Origin: Asanoa ishikariensis
Lineage (GTDB): Bacteria; Actinomycetota; Actinomycetes; Mycobacteriales; Micromonosporaceae
Direction of reading: 5' to 3'
DNA length: 64,000 bases
Assembly: GCF_900107455.1 (NCBI RefSeq)
Contig: NZ_FNQB01000001.1
Location: 1,674,001-1,738,000, forward strand
A program made the position numbers and the translations under genes. The notes under the pieces are model-generated. The model worked only from the letters and a program-made list of their open reading frames with translations, did not search any database and was not told the origin of the DNA. Numbering within the stretch: the stretch's first letter is position 1; every line of letters starts with the position of its first letter. Below, one piece after another: positions 60,408 to 64,000 of this stretch.

Positions 60408-61873
60408 CTCTTCCCCCAGTGACCCACCTCGCGACACCACGGTTGACCGCCGGGCTGGACGAGCACGGCCGATTGGACGCGGCGACCCATCGCCGCGTGC
60501 ACGGCCCGCTGCGGCCGCTGCCCACCGAGGTCCTGGTCCAGCTCGTCGAGGACATCCAGCTCACGGGCCGGGGTGGCGCGGGCTTTCCGTTCGCACGCAA
60601 GGTGCGGGCCGTCCTGGAGTCGGCCCGGCGCCAGCAGCGGCCACCCGTGGTCACGGTCAACGCGGCGGAAAGCGAGCCACTGTCCTTCAAGGACAAGGTG
60701 CTGCTCGCCCGTGCGCCCCATCTGGTCCTCGATGGTGCCGCCCTGGTGGCCGACGCCATCGGCGCCGCGGAGATCGTGGTCGCGGTGGCTGACGACGGGG
60801 TGGCCGAGCGGTCGCTGCGTGCCGCGCTGGCGGAACGGCAGATGCCGGTGCCGACAAGCGTGTTCAACGTTCCACACAGGATTGTCTCCGGTCAGAGCGG
60901 CGCGCTGGTCAACGGCATCAACGGAAAGAAGCACCTTCCGCCGACGACCGACCAGCGGACCAGCGACGCGGGTGTCAAGTCGCTGCCAACGCTGCTGTCC
61001 AACGCGGAGACCTACGCGCAACTGGCCATCGCCGCAAGGCGCGGGCCGTACGGGTACACCTCGCTCGGCACGGTCGACGAGCCGGGCACGGTGCTGCTCA
61101 CGGTGACCGGCGCGGCGGTCCGGCCGGCGGTGGTGGAATGCCCGACCGGAACACCGCTGTGGCGAGTGCTGGAGCTGTGCGAGGCACCGGTCAACGCCCC
61201 CACGCTCACCGGCGGCTACGAGGGCACCTGGATCGACCCTGAATCGGCGCGCCGAGCGACGATCTCCCGGGCAGGGTTCGCCGCGGTCGGCGGCACGTTG
61301 GGCCCCGGCGTCATCGCCCCGATCGGCCCGGACACGTGCCCGCTCGGCGAGGTGGCCCAGGTGGTGCACTTCCTGGCGGCCGGGTCCAGCGGCCAGTGCG
61401 GCCCCTGCCGCCTCGGCCTGCCGGATCTCGCTCGCACCGTGGACCTCATCGTGGCCGGGACCGCGTCGACCACGCTGGTCGATGCCGCGGTCGACGCGGT
61501 GCGCGGTCGAGGCGCGTGCGCCCACCCGGACGCGACCGCCCGCATGTCCGCGTCGGCCATGACGGTGTTCGCCGAGGACATCGCCACCCACGGCACCAGG
61601 CACGGGTGCGGCCGGCCCACCAAGGGTCAGCTCCTCGTGCCGCCCGGACCGGCCGACACGAGCACCAAGCTGAGCGTGGACTGGTCCCGGTGCGACGGGC
61701 ACGGGCTCTGCGCCCACGTCCTGCCGGAGCTCGTCCGCCTGGACGGCAACGGGTTTCCGGCGCTCCCGCAGTCGCCGGTGCCGGTGTGGCTGCAAGGCCA
61801 GGCCCGCCGGGCGGTACGGATGTGCCCGGCGCTCGCGTTGCGGCTGACCACGGAAGGTCATCATGCCGCCTGA
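60404..61873 (+). CDS. NuoF-like NADH:flavin/Fe-S protein fused to a ferredoxin
   Basis: 489 residues. The N-terminal FMN/NADH domain has GRGGAGFPFARK and NAAESEPLSFKDKVL (NuoF-like). A SLBB segment follows, then the [4Fe-4S] motif SSGQCGPCRLGLPDL...GACAHPD. The last 75 residues are a [3Fe-4S]-type ferredoxin (SRCDGHGLC ... RMCPALAL). It would take electrons from NAD(P)H and pass them through Fe-S centres to the partner cytochrome. GTG 60404 overlaps the upstream stop. It overlaps the next gene by 11 nt. Confidence 0.9.
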   Translation: MTLPPVTHLATPRLTAGLDEHGRLDAATHRRVHGPLRPLPTEVLVQLVEDIQLTGRGGAGFPFARKVRAVLESARRQQRPPVVTVNAAESEPLSFKDKVLLARAPHLVLDGAALVADAIGAAEIVVAVADDGVAERSLRAALAERQMPVPTSVFNVPHRIVSGQSGALVNGINGKKHLPPTTDQRTSDAGVKSLPTLLSNAETYAQLAIAARRGPYGYTSLGTVDEPGTVLLTVTGAAVRPAVVECPTGTPLWRVLELCEAPVNAPTLTGGYEGTWIDPESARRATISRAGFAAVGGTLGPGVIAPIGPDTCPLGEVAQVVHFLAAGSSGQCGPCRLGLPDLARTVDLIVAGTASTTLVDAAVDAVRGRGACAHPDATARMSASAMTVFAEDIATHGTRHGCGRPTKGQLLVPPGPADTSTKLSVDWSRCDGHGLCAHVLPELVRLDGNGFPALPQSPVPVWLQGQARRAVRMCPALALRLTTEGHHAA

Positions 61874-62456
61874 GAAGGGACGTGGTTATCGGCTGGCCGG
61901 CGTCGCCGCCGCCCTGGTCGTGACGGCCCTGGTGATCGCCGGAGTGCAGTTGGCCGGCCGGGGGTCGAACAGCACCGCCTCGGCGCAGCCCGCCCCGACC
62001 GCGCCCGCGTCCATCGTTCTCAACGCCACCGATGACGCCTTCCTCCAGCTCATGATCCCGATCGACGAGAGCGCCCTGGTCTTCCTGAAGGAGGCTCAGG
62101 GCATCGCCCAGTCTCCGGCCCTGCGCGCCCTGACCGCTCAGTTGGCCGACTCGCACCAGACGGAGCTGAAAGAGCTGCGGGCCTTGCTGGCCGCGGGCGG
62201 GACGGCTGAGCAGAACCTCCACGAGGGCCACCGGATGCCCGGCATGATCTTCGACGACCAGGTGGCCGAGCTACGCAGCGCGCCCGAAGCCGCCCGCGAC
62301 GCCCAGGCGATAACGCTGCTTCGGGGACATCTGGAGCAGTGCGAGGTGCTCGCCACCGGTGAGCAGACGGCTGGCGGAAGCGATGAGACGAGGGCCTTCG
62401 CCGTGCGCCTCAAGCGACTCCGCACCGAACAGCTCAACCAACTGGCCGCGATCTAG
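61863..62456 (+). CDS. Membrane-anchored DUF4142/DUF305-like four-helix protein
   Basis: 197 residues. One N-terminal helix, then an exported helical bundle with DDAFLQLMIPIDESALVFLKEAQ and TEQNLHEGHRMPGM. The layout recalls DUF4142/DUF305 ferritin-like bundles, though the usual HH of DUF305 is missing. Starting inside the NuoF gene, it belongs to the redox operon and may act as an extracytoplasmic partner for it. Its end overlaps the convergent MFS gene by 23 bases. Confidence 0.78.
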   Translation: MPPEKGRGYRLAGVAAALVVTALVIAGVQLAGRGSNSTASAQPAPTAPASIVLNATDDAFLQLMIPIDESALVFLKEAQGIAQSPALRALTAQLADSHQTELKELRALLAAGGTAEQNLHEGHRMPGMIFDDQVAELRSAPEAARDAQAITLLRGHLEQCEVLATGEQTAGGSDETRAFAVRLKRLRTEQLNQLAAI

Positions 62457-63666
62457 CCCTCAGCGGGCGGCGCAGGAGCTCCGATCCGCACCACAGTGCG
62501 AAGCCGATGACCGACAGGGCGATGCCCAGGACGCTGACTCCGGACCAGCCCAGGTGGTCGTACAACAGCCCCGACAGGGCCGATCCGATCGCGCCGCCGA
62601 AGAAGACGCTGCCGATGAAGACCGTGTTGATTCGCGATCGGGCGTCCGGTCTGAGCTGGTAGATCTCCTGTTGGCTGAGGACCAGGTTGCCCTGGACCGC
62701 GAGGTCGAGCAGGACAGCGGCGACGGCCAGGCCGACGAGGTGGTGCGAGCCGATCCCGCCAACCGCCATGGCGACCGCGGCCAACGCGAACACCACACCC
62801 GTGGCCGGGCGGCCGAGACCCCGGTCGCCGAGGCGCCCCGCGACCGGGGCGGCGGCCGCGCCGGCGGCGCCCACCAGCGCGAAGATCGCGATCTCGGTCT
62901 GGGAAAGATGGTGGACCTTGATCAGCTCGTACGCGATGGAGGTCCAGAAGGCGGAGAACGTCGCGAACATCAGGGCCTGGAGCGCGGCGCGTCGACGCAA
63001 CGCCGGCTCGGTCCTGATCAGCCGCCCGATCGAGAGCATCAGGCTGCGGTAGCCGTCGGTGTGGTCCGGCCTGCGGCTGGGCAGCGTCGTCGCCAGCACC
63101 ACCGCCATGATCAGCATCAGGCCGGCCGAGACGATGTAGACGGATCGCCAGCCCCAGAGGTCGGCCAGCAGGCTGGAGACGGTGCGGGCCAGCATGATTC
63201 CCAGCAGCAGGCCGCTCATGACCTGTCCGACGAACCGCCCGCGTGCGGCCTCCGGCGCCAGGTGCGCCGCGAACGGGACCACGATCTGCGCGACGACCGC
63301 GGTGAAACCGAGCAGCACCGAGCAGACAAGGAAGATCGGCAGGTTCGGGGCGACCGCCGCCAGCCCGGCCGCGATCGCGGTCACGACCAGGACTCGCGAC
63401 GCCAGGGCGCGGTTCTCGATGAGGTCCCCGAGGGGCATCAGCACGATGATCCCGGCCGCGTAGCCGAGTTGGGTCACGGTCACCACGATCGCGGCCGAGC
63501 TCTCGGTGGTGTGGAACGCCTGCGCGATCAGGTCAAGGAGCGGCTGGGAGTAGAAGATGTTGGCCACGGAGAGGCCGGAAGCGGTGGCGAGGATGAAGGT
63601 GAGCGCCCGAAGACGGCGCGGGCTGATGCCCGTCCCGGTCGGGACGGGGTGGCTCGAGGAGCTCAA
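62434..63666 (-). CDS. MFS transporter, YgaY/DHA1-like
   Basis: 410 residues, 12 helices. GLSVANIFYSQPLLDLIAQ, the motif LMPLGDLIENR in loop 2-3, and FVGQVMSGLLLGIMLARTVSSLLADLWGWRSVY are typical of the drug:H+ DHA1 group. The only start upstream of the first helix is a TTG at 63666, 4 nt after the stop of kgd; a weak start, but coupling to kgd could help it. The substrate is unknown. Confidence 0.85.
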   Translation of the reverse strand: MSSSSHPVPTGTGISPRRLRALTFILATASGLSVANIFYSQPLLDLIAQAFHTTESSAAIVVTVTQLGYAAGIIVLMPLGDLIENRALASRVLVVTAIAAGLAAVAPNLPIFLVCSVLLGFTAVVAQIVVPFAAHLAPEAARGRFVGQVMSGLLLGIMLARTVSSLLADLWGWRSVYIVSAGLMLIMAVVLATTLPSRRPDHTDGYRSLMLSIGRLIRTEPALRRRAALQALMFATFSAFWTSIAYELIKVHHLSQTEIAIFALVGAAGAAAAPVAGRLGDRGLGRPATGVVFALAAVAMAVGGIGSHHLVGLAVAAVLLDLAVQGNLVLSQQEIYQLRPDARSRINTVFIGSVFFGGAIGSALSGLLYDHLGWSGVSVLGIALSVIGFALWCGSELLRRPLRARSRPVG

Positions 63667-63670
63667 GTTT

Positions 63671-64000
63671 CTACCGATCGATGCGGAGGGTGTGGTCGAC
63701 CAGGGCCCGCTGCTCGCGCGCGTGTCGCGATGTCGAGCCTGTCGCCGGGGCAGCCGACGCGGGCCGGGACATCAGCCGGAGCGGCCGGGGGAGGCTCGGC
63801 GCGAGTTCGGAGAGCAGGAAGGTCCAGGCGCCCTGGTTCTTCGGCTCTTCCTGCGCCCAGACGAGCTCAGCGTTCGGGTACGCCGCCAGGCGCTGGTTGA
63901 GCTCGTCGACGGGAAGCGGGTAGAGCTGCTCGATGCGCACGATCGCGATACCGGGATCAGGCTGCTTCGCAAGCTCGGCCATGAGGTCGTAGTAGAGCTT
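63671..64000 (-). CDS. kgd: 3' end of kgd (multifunctional 2-oxoglutarate dehydrogenase), cut by the window
   Basis: About 109 C-terminal residues, reading KLYYDLMAELAKQ, then IAIVRIEQLYPLP, NAELVWAQEEPKNQGAW and SRPASAAPATGS. These are hallmark segments of the E1 C-terminal domain of SucA/Kgd. The start lies beyond the right edge. Actinobacterial Kgd fuses E1o with an E2-type domain and works in the TCA cycle. Confidence 0.95.
   Translation of the reverse strand, partial: KLYYDLMAELAKQPDPGIAIVRIEQLYPLPVDELNQRLAAYPNAELVWAQEEPKNQGAWTFLLSELAPSLPRPLRLMSRPASAAPATGSTSRHAREQRALVDHTLRIDR

Overview
The window is very GC-rich with short intergenic gaps. Many start codons are preceded 6-7 nt upstream by a TANNNT box, the pattern of leaderless mRNAs. 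Its housekeeping markers are Orn next to tRNA-His, a Kgd-type 2-oxoglutarate dehydrogenase end, an ECF sigma/zinc-finger anti-sigma pair and a GT87 mannosyltransferase. Together these point to an actinomycete, most likely of the Micromonosporaceae type. That assignment is an inference, not a database result.

1-4.6 kb: the 3' part of a cysteine-patterned exported protein, a structured repeat (copy 1), and two tandemly duplicated secreted RCC1-propeller proteins. 4.6-14.6 kb: an arsenic island. It holds arsR-aquaglyceroporin-arsC, an ArsR/phosphatase fusion plus a second arsC, a broken FAD monooxygenase, and a divergent arsR. Opposite that arsR lies a run encoding a CC-rich peptide, an M28 metallopeptidase, a third ArsR, an ArsN1-like acetyltransferase, a flavoprotein with CC-containing tail, and an MFS exporter. 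No ArsB or Acr3 pump is present; the aquaglyceroporin and MFS protein are the only candidate exits. 14.6-19.1 kb: repeat copies 2 and 3 flank a less GC-rich PHP-SMC-like ATPase (TrlF type). Copy 3 abuts a class I tRNA with a UAG anticodon.

19.1-25.8 kb: an envelope thiol/copper locus. On the minus strand lie sigma, a MauE/DoxX-like protein, a DsbA-like thioredoxin, a membrane protein and a Bcp peroxiredoxin. On the plus strand lie the anti-sigma gene, a CopC-CopD fusion and YcnI. Two promoters with identical GGAAC-N17-CGAC geometry, each 10 nt from a start codon, suggest one ECF regulon driving both arms.

25.8-36.9 kb: core and mixed genes, including a large membrane protein with a basic Ala/Lys/Arg tail, a GT87 enzyme, Orn, tRNA-His, a molybdopterin oxidoreductase, an SMR transporter, a hydrolase and an M23 peptidase. 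36.9-46.1 kb: two divergent carbohydrate operons. One pairs two FGGY kinases with two histidine phosphatases and a 2-hydroxyacid dehydrogenase. The other encodes DhaK, DhaL, enzyme I, DhaM and HPr, a complete PEP-driven dihydroxyacetone-type kinase. Neither has an adjacent permease.

46.1-55.2 kb: mostly single genes (FAH-family hydrolase, pentapeptide protein, FGE-fold exported protein, DUF72, aldehyde dehydrogenase with divergent MmyB-type regulator, TPM-domain coiled-coil protein). 55.2-56.6 kb is non-coding and repeat-rich: a 70-bp tandem array starting inside the stop codon region of the TPM gene, a 38-bp inverted repeat, and a 91-bp tandem array framed by 18-bp inverted repeats. 56.6-64 kb: a small GntR regulator, a spermidine-synthase-fold protein, a secreted CE1 esterase with CBM2, a ferric-reductase-like membrane protein coupled to a NuoF-ferredoxin fusion, an MFS transporter, and the 3' end of kgd.
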